A program made the translations under genes and the position numbers. Shown here in pieces: positions 8,852-16,975 of a stretch of DNA of 64,000 nt (its first letter is position 1; each line of letters begins with the position of its first letter). The stretch lies in the NCBI GenBank assembly GCA_963677785.2, contig CAXXDH010000003.1:1550001-1614000 (forward strand), in the 5' to 3' direction. This stretch comes from G963665495 sp963677785 (GTDB lineage Bacteria; Desulfobacterota; Desulfovibrionia; Desulfovibrionales; Desulfovibrionaceae). A model generated the notes under the pieces. The model did no database searches and was not told where the DNA came from. It saw only the letters and a list, made by a program, of their open reading frames with translations.

Positions 8852-9061
8852 CTACTCGGTGACTATCATAACATTTGTAGCCTTGACCATGGCTTTGATA
8901 CGTACGCCCGGTTTTAAATCCAGTGCTTCGGCTGATTCTTTTGTAATGACAGAAACAATTTCAACATCAGGGGCCGCTTCAATGATGATTTCGGCATTCA
9001 CAATCCCAATGTTGACCGCCCTGACAATCCCGGGAATCAAATTGCGTGCGCTGACCTGCAT
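8852..9061 (-). CDS. mop: Mop-type molybdate/tungstate-binding protein
   Basis: A 69-residue single TOBE/Mop domain (starts MQVSARN-IPGIV, ends KATNVMIVTE), the molbindin family that oligomerises and stores or buffers molybdate or tungstate in the cytoplasm. The pattern SARN-x-I-x-G-x-V, then E-x-VSVITKESAEAL-L-x-PG, is diagnostic. It is one of three very similar copies in this window (others at 38255 and 38482). The start has AGGAG about six bases upstream. Its promoter region carries an inverted repeat shared with the 38.7-kb pair. Confidence 0.93.
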   Translation of the reverse strand: MQVSARNLIPGIVRAVNIGIVNAEIIIEAAPDVEIVSVITKESAEALDLKPGVRIKAMVKATNVMIVTE

Positions 9062-9094
9062 ACGGTTCTCCTTTGGCTGTTGTGTTTAAAAAAG

Positions 9095-9123
9095 GGTATA
9101 ATGTGAAAAAAAGGGCAGGGCAA
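9095..9123 (-). promoter_or_regulatory. Putative promoter of the first mop gene
   Basis: On the minus strand TTGCCC (9118-9123) and TATACC (9095-9100) are spaced by 17 bases, about 34 bases before the start codon. The inverted repeat at 9165-9190 lies some 40 bases upstream of this -35, a position that would suit an activator. Confidence 0.5.
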
Positions 9124-9164
9124 TGAATTTTTTTAATTTTATCAAATAAAATAGATAGTTATAT

Positions 9165-9190
9165 GACACGGAAATATTTTTTTTCGTGTC
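9165..9190. promoter_or_regulatory. Inverted-repeat operator candidate shared with mop pair (GACACG-N14-CGTGTC)
   Basis: GACACG at 9165-9170 and CGTGTC at 9185-9190 are perfect 6-base arms around an A/T-only spacer after the first base (GAAATATTTTTTTT). The same arrangement, with the same 14-base spacing and a matching AAAT/TTTT core, lies upstream of the tandem mop genes at 38756-38781. The TunR family of sulfate reducers is known to use a roughly 30-bp site in Mo/W control; whether this is its site is my inference. Confidence 0.6.
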
Positions 9191-9358
9191 TGTTAACGGT
9201 AGGTGCGACTGTTTTCCGGCTGGTTTCTTTTAGAAAGCTGTTGTCGAGGCGGACTCTTTGTTGACTTGCGTCGAATCCTGCCTTATCGGCAGATAGTAAT
9301 GAATACGCGCCGTACGTTGTATGGCGCGGCAGTACATCAAATTTGAAAGGGGAACCTG

Positions 9359-10432
9359 ATGCGTATTAGTTTATGTCTGCTTCCCGGCGACGGCATCGGG
9401 CCTGAGATTGTTCCTCAGGCCGTGAAGGTGCTCGAGCGTATCGCCCAGAAGTATGACCATGAGTTTTTTTTCGCCGAGGCGCTGATAGGCGGCGCGGCCA
9501 TTGATGCCGTTGGTACGCCGTTGCCGGTTGATACGGTAGAAAAATGCAAAGAGGCCGACGCCGTGCTGCTGGGTGCAGTGGGCGGTCCCAAGTGGGATGG
9601 CATAGAAAAAGACATTCGTCCGGAACGCGGCCTGTTGGGGATTCGCAAGGAGCTCGGATTGTTCGCCAATCTACGCCCCGCCGTGCTTTTTCCCGAGCTG
9701 GCCAACGCCTGCTACCTGCGTCCGGACATTGTGGAAAAAGGCATTGACGTATTGGTGGTACGCGAACTGACCGGTGGCATTTACTTCGGTTCTCCCAGGG
9801 GTGAAGAAAACCGCGACGGCGAACGCATCGCATACAATACCATGGTATATTCGGAGCACGAGATCAGACGCATTGCCCGCAAGGCTTTTGAAGCCGCTCA
9901 AAAGCGGAAGAAACGCGTCTGCTCCGTGGACAAGGCCAACGTGCTTGATGTTTCGCAGCTTTGGCGCGAAGTGGTCATTGAGACGGCCAAGGAATACCCG
10001 GATGTTGAACTCAGCCACCTGTATGTGGACAATGCGGCCATGCAGCTGGTCCGGGAACCCTCGCAATTCGACGTCATCGTTACGAGCAATCTGTTCGGCG
10101 ACATCCTTTCCGATGAGGCCAGCATCATCACCGGCTCCATCGGCCTGTTGCCCTCCGCCTCGGTCAGCGAAGACGGCCCCGGATTGTATGAGCCCATCCA
10201 TGGCTCGGCTCCGGACATTGCCGGCGAAGACAAAGCCAACCCTCTGGCCACCATTCTGTCCGTGGCCATGATGCTGCGCTTTTCTTTCGGGCTGCAAGAA
10301 GAGGCCGCTTCCATTGAAAAAGCCGTTTCCATTGTGCTTGAACAAGGATTCAGAACCGGCGACATCATGGAACCCGGCAAAAGTCTTGTCGGTTGCAACA
10401 AAATGGGCAACCTGGTGGCCGACAGAATCTGA
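9359..10432 (+). CDS. leuB: 3-isopropylmalate dehydrogenase
   Basis: Leucine synthesis: oxidative decarboxylation of 3-isopropylmalate with NAD. 357 residues, full length. Family marks include LLPGDGIGPEI at the N-terminus, GAVGGPKWD, the catalytic VVRELTGGIYFG loop, the metal site in DILSDEASIITGSIGLLPSAS and the NAD-binding YEPIHGSAPDIAGEDKANP. GGGGA lies eight bases before ATG. leuA/C/D are not in the window. It is separated from purU by a terminator, so it is probably transcribed alone. Confidence 0.96.
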   Translation: MRISLCLLPGDGIGPEIVPQAVKVLERIAQKYDHEFFFAEALIGGAAIDAVGTPLPVDTVEKCKEADAVLLGAVGGPKWDGIEKDIRPERGLLGIRKELGLFANLRPAVLFPELANACYLRPDIVEKGIDVLVVRELTGGIYFGSPRGEENRDGERIAYNTMVYSEHEIRRIARKAFEAAQKRKKRVCSVDKANVLDVSQLWREVVIETAKEYPDVELSHLYVDNAAMQLVREPSQFDVIVTSNLFGDILSDEASIITGSIGLLPSASVSEDGPGLYEPIHGSAPDIAGEDKANPLATILSVAMMLRFSFGLQEEAASIEKAVSIVLEQGFRTGDIMEPGKSLVGCNKMGNLVADRI

Positions 10433-10476
10433 CCGTCAACCGGTCCGAGCCTGCAATTTACCCGAGAGTAATCCTT

Positions 10477-10502
10477 CCCGCCTGCGCTTTGGCGCAGGCG
10501 GG
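10477..10502 (+). terminator. Terminator after leuB
   Basis: Perfect 11-base stem CCCGCCTGCGC (10477-10487) / GCGCAGGCGGG (10492-10502) with a TTTG loop, 45 bases past the leuB stop. The T tract is weak (ATTTATTA), but the stem is very stable. Confidence 0.75.
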
Positions 10503-10630
10503 ATTTATTAGGGCGTGCCCTGGTGACGCAAAACAGCGTATTGTCTGTTTCCAGGACAAGAACCGCCAGTGCGCCTGCGGTTTGCTCCGGATTTTTCCAG
10601 AAAAAATATACCCCTCCAAACGAAAAAATC

Positions 10631-11497
10631 ATGATTCAACCACCCGAAACAGTAGCACGTCTTTTGATCACCTGTCCGGACAAACCCGGCATTGTCGCCG
10701 CCGTAACCGCTTTCCTCGCCAACCACGGGGCCAATATCACGGCCCTGGACCAATACTCGACCGACCCCGAAGGCGGCATCTTCTTCATGCGCCTCGAGTT
10801 CCAGACCCCCGGACTGGATATCGCCAGATCCGCTCTGGAGTACGCTTTTCAATCCGTGGTCGCCGAGCCGTTTCAGATGGAGTGGCGTATCAGCTATGCG
10901 GCGGAAAGCAAAAAAATGGCCATCCTCGTTTCCAAACAGGAGCACTGCCTGATGGAGCTGCTCTGGCGCTGGGCCAGGGGAGAATTGCCCTGCCAGGTGT
11001 CCATGGTCGTCAGCAACCATCCGGACCATCGCGAAAAAGTGGAAAATTTCGGCGTACCGTACCATTACGTCCCGGTGGAAAAGGAGGACAAAGCCGCCTC
11101 CGAAGCCAGAATCACGGAACTGCTGGGAGAGGAAACGGACGTAATTGTCCTGGCACGATACATGCAAATTTTATCCACGGACTTTGTCTCCCGGTTCCCC
11201 GAGCGCGTACTGAACATTCATCATTCGTTTCTGCCCGCGTTCATCGGCGCGGATCCCTACCGCCAGGCCCATCAGCGCGGGGTCAAACTTATCGGCGCAA
11301 CCGCCCATTACGTGACGCCCGAACTGGATGCAGGTCCGATTATCGAACAGGATACGGCCCGGGTGACGCATCGAGATGATGTGGAATCCCTCAAGGAGAT
11401 CGGACAGGATATGGAGCGCAGAGTGCTGGCCAAGGCCGTGCGCTGGCATCTGGAAGACCGGGTCCTGATCTACAAGAACAAAACCGTGGTGTTTTGA
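10631..11497 (+). CDS. purU: Formyltetrahydrofolate deformylase
   Basis: Hydrolyses 10-formyl-tetrahydrofolate to formate and tetrahydrofolate, balancing one-carbon pools. 288 residues: an N-terminal ACT domain (ARLLITCPDKPGIVAAVTAFL, about 8-85) and a formyltransferase-like domain. The catalytic Asn-His-Asp set is visible in VLARYMQILS, NIHHSFLPAFIGADPY, and GATAHYVTPELDAGPII. The start at 10631 fits the family but has no good Shine-Dalgarno (the upstream bases are A-rich); the frame is open upstream to 10523, without homology. Confidence 0.94.
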   Translation: MIQPPETVARLLITCPDKPGIVAAVTAFLANHGANITALDQYSTDPEGGIFFMRLEFQTPGLDIARSALEYAFQSVVAEPFQMEWRISYAAESKKMAILVSKQEHCLMELLWRWARGELPCQVSMVVSNHPDHREKVENFGVPYHYVPVEKEDKAASEARITELLGEETDVIVLARYMQILSTDFVSRFPERVLNIHHSFLPAFIGADPYRQAHQRGVKLIGATAHYVTPELDAGPIIEQDTARVTHRDDVESLKEIGQDMERRVLAKAVRWHLEDRVLIYKNKTVVF

Positions 11498-11596
11498 CGC
11501 CTGCCGGCAACGGACCTTGGAAGCAACAGTCTCCAGTCTCCCTGGCCCGGCCCGGGCAGGAGATGAGACGCCCCCTGGTGCAGGATTGAACATTAC

Positions 11597-14086
11597 ATGC
11601 GGTTGATACGCGGCGGCAGTCTATTCGGGAGGACAGCGGCTATTTTCGGATTGCTGCCTGTGCTGCTGTGTACGGTCTTTTGCTGCCGGGCCCAAGCCTT
11701 TCAGCTCTCGGGCCAGCGCGACCTGCCTCCCTTTGCCGGGCCCCTGGTGCTGGAGCCCGGTTTATCGAGCTATGATCTCGGGCCCCACGTCGAACTGCTC
11801 CTGGACCATGATGGCGCCCTTTCGCCGCAGCAGGCCATGTCGGAGGAGTTGCAGGACGCCTACAGGCCTCTCCGGGAGGTCGACACCAGTCTGGAGAGTG
11901 TGCCCACAGTCTTCTGGGTAAAATTCACCCTCCGCCTGGATGCCGTCAGTCCGCCCACGCGCTGGACCATGCTGCTCAGAGATGATTTCTTCACGTCAAG
12001 GCAGGAAGAAGTCTATTTCCGTTACAGGGATTTCACGGGAGGCGTTGTCCAGGGCTGGCTGGAACCCGACGTGGCTCTGCCCCTGGCGGACAGCACCATT
12101 GTCGTCATCGTGCCCGTGCCGCCGCCCGGCACGCCCATGACCGGCAGCTGGACTTATTATGTCCGCTACTCGTGCATCGGCGGGCGGATTCCGACCTTTT
12201 CCCTGATGGATACGTTCGATTTCCTGAGTCTGCAAAAAAAGCGGGCCCTGCTCTACGGCCTGTATTACGGTTTCTTGCTGGCCATTGCCGTGGTCACGCT
12301 GATTTTTTTCATTGTCATTCGTGAACGCAGCCTGCTGTACTTTCTGTTCTGGCTGCTCTCGGTGGTGTTTTTTTTCACGCTCAAAAACAGCAGCTTCGAC
12401 GAACTGCTCGTTCCCTTTTCCTTCTGGCAGCAGGCGCTCGTATTCAGTACGGCCGTAGGGCTGATGCTGTATTTTTTCGCCTTGTTTTCCCGTGCCTTTT
12501 TGCTGACCAAAGTCTATTCCAAATCCGCGGACAGAATGCTCAGCTGGTACGGCTATGCCGGATTGCTGCTCATGCCCATGCCGTTGTTCAAGAGTTTCGG
12601 ACTGTATTTCATGCTTGTGCAGGGGCTGGTGCTGCTTTCGCCTATCCTGTTCATTGTGGCCGGAGTGCAGTGCCTGCAGCGGGGGTTCAAATCCGCACGG
12701 TTTTTCATCATCGCCCTGGCGGCCTTTCCCATTGGCGGGGCGCTGCAAATGCTCGCCCATATGAATTATATTCCGTCAAATCCGTTGTTCGCCCACGGCA
12801 GCCAGATAGGCGCGGGTACGCTGGCGCTGCTGCTTTCTCTGGCTCTGGCGGACCGCATGCGTGCGCTGCGGCAGGCCAAGGAGGCAGCGGAATCCGCCAA
12901 GTGGGAGAGCGAAATGCGCTTTCGGGCCATCTTTGACCAGACCTTTCAGTACATCGCTCTGATCGAACCCGACGGCCGGATCATCGAAATCAACCGGGCG
13001 GCTCTGGACGCCGACAACGTGGATAAGAGCAAGGCCATCGGTAAATGCATCTGGGAGCGTCCAGAATTGGAAGGCACGCAACAGGAAAGCGAGCTCAAGG
13101 AGGCGATCCGCCAAGCCGCCACCGGCCGTTTCATCCGTTTCCAACAGGCCTTCAGCCATTACCATGACGGCTTTTCCAGACATTTTGATTTTTCCATCAA
13201 ACCGGTCTTCAACCAGCACGGCGACGTCACGCTGCTCATTGCCGAAGCCAGGGACATCTCCGAGTTGAAGTCAGCCCAGGAGCGCGTTTTTCAGTCCGAA
13301 AAATTATCCGCCCTGGGGCGTATCGTGGCCGGGGTGGCTCATGAAATCAACAATCCCAACAATTTTATTTACTTCAATATCCCCGTGCTGCGCGAATACC
13401 TCAACGCCATAGCGCCGGTGCTTGAAAAATGGCAGGAGGCGGACGGGCCGCTGACCATCATGAACCAGCCCCTGGAAAACTATTTCAACGATATGTACCA
13501 ACTGCTGGAAGACATGGAACTCGGCTCCTCGCGCATTGCGTCCATTGTTTCCGAACTCAAGAATTATTTGCGCAGCACGGAGAGCGACGCCAAAAAAGAC
13601 ATGCGGATCGAAGAGCTTGTGGATAACGCCTTGACTCTGGCGGGCAATCACGTCAGGAAAATGGTCAAATCCCTGGAAGTGGAGGTAGCTTCCGGATTGC
13701 CCCTGGTGCGCGTAAACCCTGCGCGCATCGAGCAGGTGCTGATTAATCTGCTGGTCAACGCGGGGCAGGCCGCGGACAAAGACGATTCCTGGGTGAAACT
13801 CACGGCAGAGGCCGGTGGCGCGAAAAACAGCGGCGTCTGTATCCGCATTGAGGATAATGGCGCGGGTATTGCAAAAGAATTGACGGACAAAGTGTTCGAA
13901 CCCTTTTTCACCACAAAGCGGGGGCAGACGGGAACCGGGCAGGGACTGGCCATTTCGCGCAGCATCATCGAAGAGCATGGCGGCGAACTGCGCCTGTGTT
14001 CCGAACTGGGAAAGGGCACGGAGTTTACCGTGTACCTGCCGGCCTCGCCGGAATCCGAACCACTGCGAAAGGAGGCTGTCAGTTGA
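11597..14086 (+). CDS. 7TM-DISM/PAS sensor histidine kinase
   Basis: 829-residue inner membrane kinase. Order: signal anchor (1-35), a periplasmic 7TMR-DISMED2-like domain (about 50-195, binding an unknown small, probably carbohydrate-like ligand), seven membrane segments (about 205-410), a PAS domain (about 430-560), HisKA with the phospho-acceptor His at about 582 (VAGVAHEINNPNNF) and a HATPase domain (DNGAGIAKE, TGTGQGLAIS). The HEINNP form of the H box is typical of NtrB-like/HPK4 kinases that pair with sigma54 activators. Its last four bases overlap the TTG start of the response regulator, so the two form one signalling pair. Confidence 0.93.
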   Translation: MRLIRGGSLFGRTAAIFGLLPVLLCTVFCCRAQAFQLSGQRDLPPFAGPLVLEPGLSSYDLGPHVELLLDHDGALSPQQAMSEELQDAYRPLREVDTSLESVPTVFWVKFTLRLDAVSPPTRWTMLLRDDFFTSRQEEVYFRYRDFTGGVVQGWLEPDVALPLADSTIVVIVPVPPPGTPMTGSWTYYVRYSCIGGRIPTFSLMDTFDFLSLQKKRALLYGLYYGFLLAIAVVTLIFFIVIRERSLLYFLFWLLSVVFFFTLKNSSFDELLVPFSFWQQALVFSTAVGLMLYFFALFSRAFLLTKVYSKSADRMLSWYGYAGLLLMPMPLFKSFGLYFMLVQGLVLLSPILFIVAGVQCLQRGFKSARFFIIALAAFPIGGALQMLAHMNYIPSNPLFAHGSQIGAGTLALLLSLALADRMRALRQAKEAAESAKWESEMRFRAIFDQTFQYIALIEPDGRIIEINRAALDADNVDKSKAIGKCIWERPELEGTQQESELKEAIRQAATGRFIRFQQAFSHYHDGFSRHFDFSIKPVFNQHGDVTLLIAEARDISELKSAQERVFQSEKLSALGRIVAGVAHEINNPNNFIYFNIPVLREYLNAIAPVLEKWQEADGPLTIMNQPLENYFNDMYQLLEDMELGSSRIASIVSELKNYLRSTESDAKKDMRIEELVDNALTLAGNHVRKMVKSLEVEVASGLPLVRVNPARIEQVLINLLVNAGQAADKDDSWVKLTAEAGGAKNSGVCIRIEDNGAGIAKELTDKVFEPFFTTKRGQTGTGQGLAISRSIIEEHGGELRLCSELGKGTEFTVYLPASPESEPLRKEAVS

Positions 14087-15435
14087 TTCCCAGCGTGCTT
14101 ATAGTTGACGACGAACAGGCGTTTCTGCATTCCGTGGTGCGCAAACTCCGCCTGGACGGCTACGAGGACCTCACCGCGACGCCGGACCCTGCTGAAGCTC
14201 TGCGCCTGGTTCGGGAACGGTCGTTCGATGTGGCTCTGCTGGACATCACCATGCCGGAAATGAGCGGACTGGACCTGCTCGAACAGCTCAAGGAGCGCAG
14301 CCCGCAGACCGAGTGCATCATGGTCACGGCCATGGAGGAAATTCCCAGCGTGATCCGCGCCGTGAAACTCGGAGCCTTTGACTATCTGATCAAACCCCTG
14401 CGCCCGGATCAGCTGCTGCTGGCCCTGGAGCGTGCGCTCGAACGCAAGCGTATGCTGGAAGTCCTGCTGCTGCGCGGCGAAGAGGCCGTGGAAGCCACCC
14501 TGGACAATCCGGCGGCCTTTGCGGATATCGTCACCTGCAACGAGAGCATGCTCAGGCTGCTGCGCGAAGCCGAGCTGCATTCCGGATCGGACATCCCCGT
14601 ATTGATTACCGGTGAGACCGGCGTGGGCAAGGAGCTTCTGGCCGCTTCCATTCACCGTGCCAGCATGCGCAGCAAAGGGCCTTTTGTGGCCGTGAACATG
14701 CTATCGCTTTCGCCGTCCCTGTTCGAGTCGGAATTCTTCGGCCATGCCAAGGGCTCCTTTACCGGGGCCAACCAGGACAAGCAGGGCTATCTATCGCGCG
14801 CCCGCGGGGGCACGCTGTTTCTGGATGAAATCGGCGATCTCCCGCTGGAGATCCAAGGCAAGCTGCTGCGTATCCTGCAGGAGCGGGAATTCACCCCGGT
14901 GGGCAAAACCCGGCCCGAACGGGCGGATACGCGCTTTGTGGCCGCCACCAACCAGGATCTCGAGGCCCTGGTGGAAAAGGGGAGCTTCCGCAAGGATCTC
15001 TACTACCGGCTGCGCTTCGCCTGCCTGGACCTGCCGCCACTGCGCCGGCGCAAAGACGACATCCGGCTGCTGGCAACCCATTTTCTTCAGACCGCGCCCT
15101 CAGCCGCCCCCTTGAGCGAAGCGGCCGCCGCGCGCCTGGTGGAACATGACTGGCCGGGAAACGTCCGCGAACTCAAGGGCGTCATCGAAGCCGCCTGCAA
15201 TCTGGCCGCTGGCGGCGAACTGCTGCCCGAACACCTGAACCTGCCCCACAGAAACACCGCCTCTCCCGCAATGCCCGGGAGTAACGGCTCCATCGAAGCC
15301 CTGGCCGAAGTGGAGCGACGCCACATCCTTCAAGCCTACGAAGCCCTCGGACACAACAAAACCCACACGGCCCGCGAATTGGGCATCAGCCTGGCCACGC
15401 TGCAGCGCAAACTCAAGGCCTATGGGGTTCGTTGA
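14083..15435 (+). CDS. Sigma54-dependent response regulator (NtrC family)
   Basis: 450-residue regulator: receiver (about 1-120, phospho-acceptor Asp54 in LLDITMPEMSG, Lys in YLIKPL), AAA+ domain with Walker A GETGVGKE and Walker B GGTLFLDEIGDL, and a Fis-type helix-turn-helix (THTARELGISLATLQRKLKAYG). The sigma54-contacting loop reads GSFTGA rather than the usual GAFTGA. The start is TTG 14083 with GGAGG seven bases upstream, overlapping the kinase stop (TTGA). It presumably activates sigma54 promoters; a strong candidate target lies directly downstream (15609-15624), with operator-like repeats in between. Confidence 0.94.
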   Translation: MIPSVLIVDDEQAFLHSVVRKLRLDGYEDLTATPDPAEALRLVRERSFDVALLDITMPEMSGLDLLEQLKERSPQTECIMVTAMEEIPSVIRAVKLGAFDYLIKPLRPDQLLLALERALERKRMLEVLLLRGEEAVEATLDNPAAFADIVTCNESMLRLLREAELHSGSDIPVLITGETGVGKELLAASIHRASMRSKGPFVAVNMLSLSPSLFESEFFGHAKGSFTGANQDKQGYLSRARGGTLFLDEIGDLPLEIQGKLLRILQEREFTPVGKTRPERADTRFVAATNQDLEALVEKGSFRKDLYYRLRFACLDLPPLRRRKDDIRLLATHFLQTAPSAAPLSEAAAARLVEHDWPGNVRELKGVIEAACNLAAGGELLPEHLNLPHRNTASPAMPGSNGSIEALAEVERRHILQAYEALGHNKTHTARELGISLATLQRKLKAYGVR

Positions 15436-15448
15436 GGCCCGTTTGCCG

Positions 15449-15539
15449 CCTGGTCATTTTGAACAACCTGGTCATTTTGAGGTGGTTCATTATTTTTCCT
15501 ATGAAACAAGCTTATTACATAAACTCTAGATCATTTTGA
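15449..15539. promoter_or_regulatory. Three repeats of TCATTTTGA, candidate activator sites
   Basis: TCATTTTGA occurs at 15454-15462, 15472-15480 and 15531-15539. The first two sit within a longer direct repeat, CCTGGTCATTTTGA, 18 bases apart. Each copy is a near-palindrome of 5-3-5 form (for example GGTCA-TTT-TGAAC), as expected for a dimer of a Fis-type helix-turn-helix. They lie about 70-155 bases upstream of the -24 element, the usual distance for enhancer sites of sigma54 activators. Confidence 0.65.
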
Positions 15540-15608
15540 GCTAGCAGCCGTTCTTTGTCGGATCTTTTCACATTTCTTCAAGCCGCGAAATTCCAGGTTT
15601 GCTTGTTT

Positions 15609-15624
15609 TGGCACCCTCCCTGCA
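15609..15624 (+). promoter_or_regulatory. Sigma54 (-24/-12) promoter candidate
   Basis: TGGCAC-CCTCC-CTGCA: the invariant GG (15610-15611) and GC (15622-15623) are separated by exactly ten bases, and only one base differs from TGGCAC-N5-TTGCA. Transcription would start near 15635 on the plus strand. It lies 174 bases after the sigma54 activator gene and 427 bases before moxR. Confidence 0.75.
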
Positions 15625-15634
15625 TAATTGGGAT

Positions 15635-15926
15635 ACAAAGGCCGATTACGTTTGCAATGAGCGTTATTGTCCGTCCGCCGGAGCATTCAGGCTGCGACAA
15701 ATGAATCCCCGCCAGGTTTCTTTGCCGGATTCCGGCGGACGGACAGGCCAAAGCAATGTTTTCGCCAGAACATATACGACAAAGGTAGAATGCTCCTCGA
15801 TTGTAAATAGTAGTAATTTCCCCATACACATCCCCCCGCCGGGCAGATCTGCCCGGCAAACAAACCACAGCAAGTCTCACCTCCCCCTGCGCCCCGGTCC
15901 CCCCTGGCCGGGGCGCAAATATTTCT
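15635..15926 (+). ncRNA. Candidate sigma54-driven, C-rich structured small RNA
   Basis: Downstream of the -24/-12 promoter, about 290 bases hold no credible gene but strong inverted repeats: a perfect 15-base pair (15668-15682 with 15731-15745), a perfect 20-base palindrome GCCGGGCAGATCTGCCCGGC (15838-15857), and a 9-base GC stem GCGCCCCGG/CCGGGGCGC (15889-15916) followed by AAATATTTCT, which could terminate transcription weakly. Between the structures the strand is C-rich, with TCACCTCCCCC and other CCCC/CCTCC runs that could pair with Shine-Dalgarno sequences. The ends are estimates. Alternatively this is a long, structured leader of moxR. Confidence 0.5.
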
Positions 15927-16050
15927 GCCCCCCGCGACCGGCTACCCGTACTGGAAAGCTGAGTTGCTGCTTTCATCCTGGGGCAATGCCTGATAAACTT
16001 ACGAACTGATGGTGGTTGCAACAGCCATGTAAACAAGGAGCGCTGCGCGT

Positions 16051-16965
16051 ATGGACCAACGTATTCGGGATGTGGCGGCCCAGCTGGAACAGGTGGTGCT
16101 GGGCAAGCGCGAACAGATTGAGCTCTGCCTGACCTGCTTGTTCGCGGGGGGGCATCTGTTGATTCAGGACCTGCCGGGCATCGGCAAGACCACCCTGGCC
16201 AGGGGGCTGGCCCATTGTCTGGGGCTGGAGTTCCAGCGCGTACAGTTTACCAACGACCTGCTGCCCGGCGATATTCTGGGCGTGTCCGTCTACGAACAGC
16301 AACAAGCGGCGTTCGTCTTCCATTCCGGAGCGATTTTTACCCAGGTCCTGCTGGCGGATGAGATCAACCGGGCCACGCCCAAGACCCAGAGCGCCCTGCT
16401 CGAGGCCATGGAAGAGGAGCAGGTGACCATAGAAGGCGCTTCCAGGCCGTTGCCGCAGCCCTTTTTCGTTATCGCCACCCAGAACCCCATTGAGCAGGCC
16501 GGAACCTTTCCCCTGCCGGATTCGCAGCTGGACCGTTTTTTGATGCGCATCGAGCTCGGCTATCCGGGGCGCGATGCCGAAAGAGCCCTGTTGTCCCACG
16601 GGGATACCAAAGTGGTGATTTCCGGCCTGAAGCCACTGCTGTCTCCGGCGGATATTCTGGAATTGCAGCAGCGCGTAGCCCAGGTGCACGCATCCGAAGC
16701 CCTGGTCGCCTACCTGCTCAACATTCTGGAATTCACCCGCAACGGCCCCCATTTTCAGTTCGGGCTTTCGCCCCGCGCCGGACTGGGATTGCTGTCCGCG
16801 GCCCGGTCGCACGCCTTTTTGCACGGCCGTGAAATGGTGCTGCCCGAAGACGTCCAGGCCGTTGCCCCCTGGGTGCTGCGCCACAGGCTGCGCCGTGCGG
16901 GCGACCTCCGGGAACCCCGGCGCGACGAGCTGACCTCACTGATAGCCGGAATACCGATTCCGTAA
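16051..16965 (+). CDS. moxR: MoxR-family AAA ATPase
   Basis: 304-residue cytoplasmic ATPase thought to act as a chaperone for maturation of protein complexes. Walker A is LPGIGKTTLA (about 42-50), Walker B LLADEINRATPKTQSALLEAMEE, sensor 1 in FVIATQNPIEQAGTFPLPDSQLDRF; the C-terminal lid is typical of MoxR. AAGGAG lies ten bases before ATG. The DUF58 gene follows 10 bases later, the usual partner of MoxR. No VWA or transglutaminase partner is present here, so the cluster is minimal. Confidence 0.93.
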   Translation: MDQRIRDVAAQLEQVVLGKREQIELCLTCLFAGGHLLIQDLPGIGKTTLARGLAHCLGLEFQRVQFTNDLLPGDILGVSVYEQQQAAFVFHSGAIFTQVLLADEINRATPKTQSALLEAMEEEQVTIEGASRPLPQPFFVIATQNPIEQAGTFPLPDSQLDRFLMRIELGYPGRDAERALLSHGDTKVVISGLKPLLSPADILELQQRVAQVHASEALVAYLLNILEFTRNGPHFQFGLSPRAGLGLLSAARSHAFLHGREMVLPEDVQAVAPWVLRHRLRRAGDLREPRRDELTSLIAGIPIP

Positions 16966-16975
16966 GGCAAACAAG

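Noticed and set aside
11151..11165. Second -24/-12-like sequence, TGGCAC-GATAC-ATGC, inside purU
   Set aside because: It lies in conserved coding sequence (VLARYMQ), has no enhancer-like repeats upstream and no gene start soon downstream.
15578..16036. Overlapping plus and minus frames in the region after the sigma54 regulator
   Set aside because: Both frames run through perfect palindromes and C-rich stretches, lack ribosome binding sites and show no domains; a structured RNA explains the region better.
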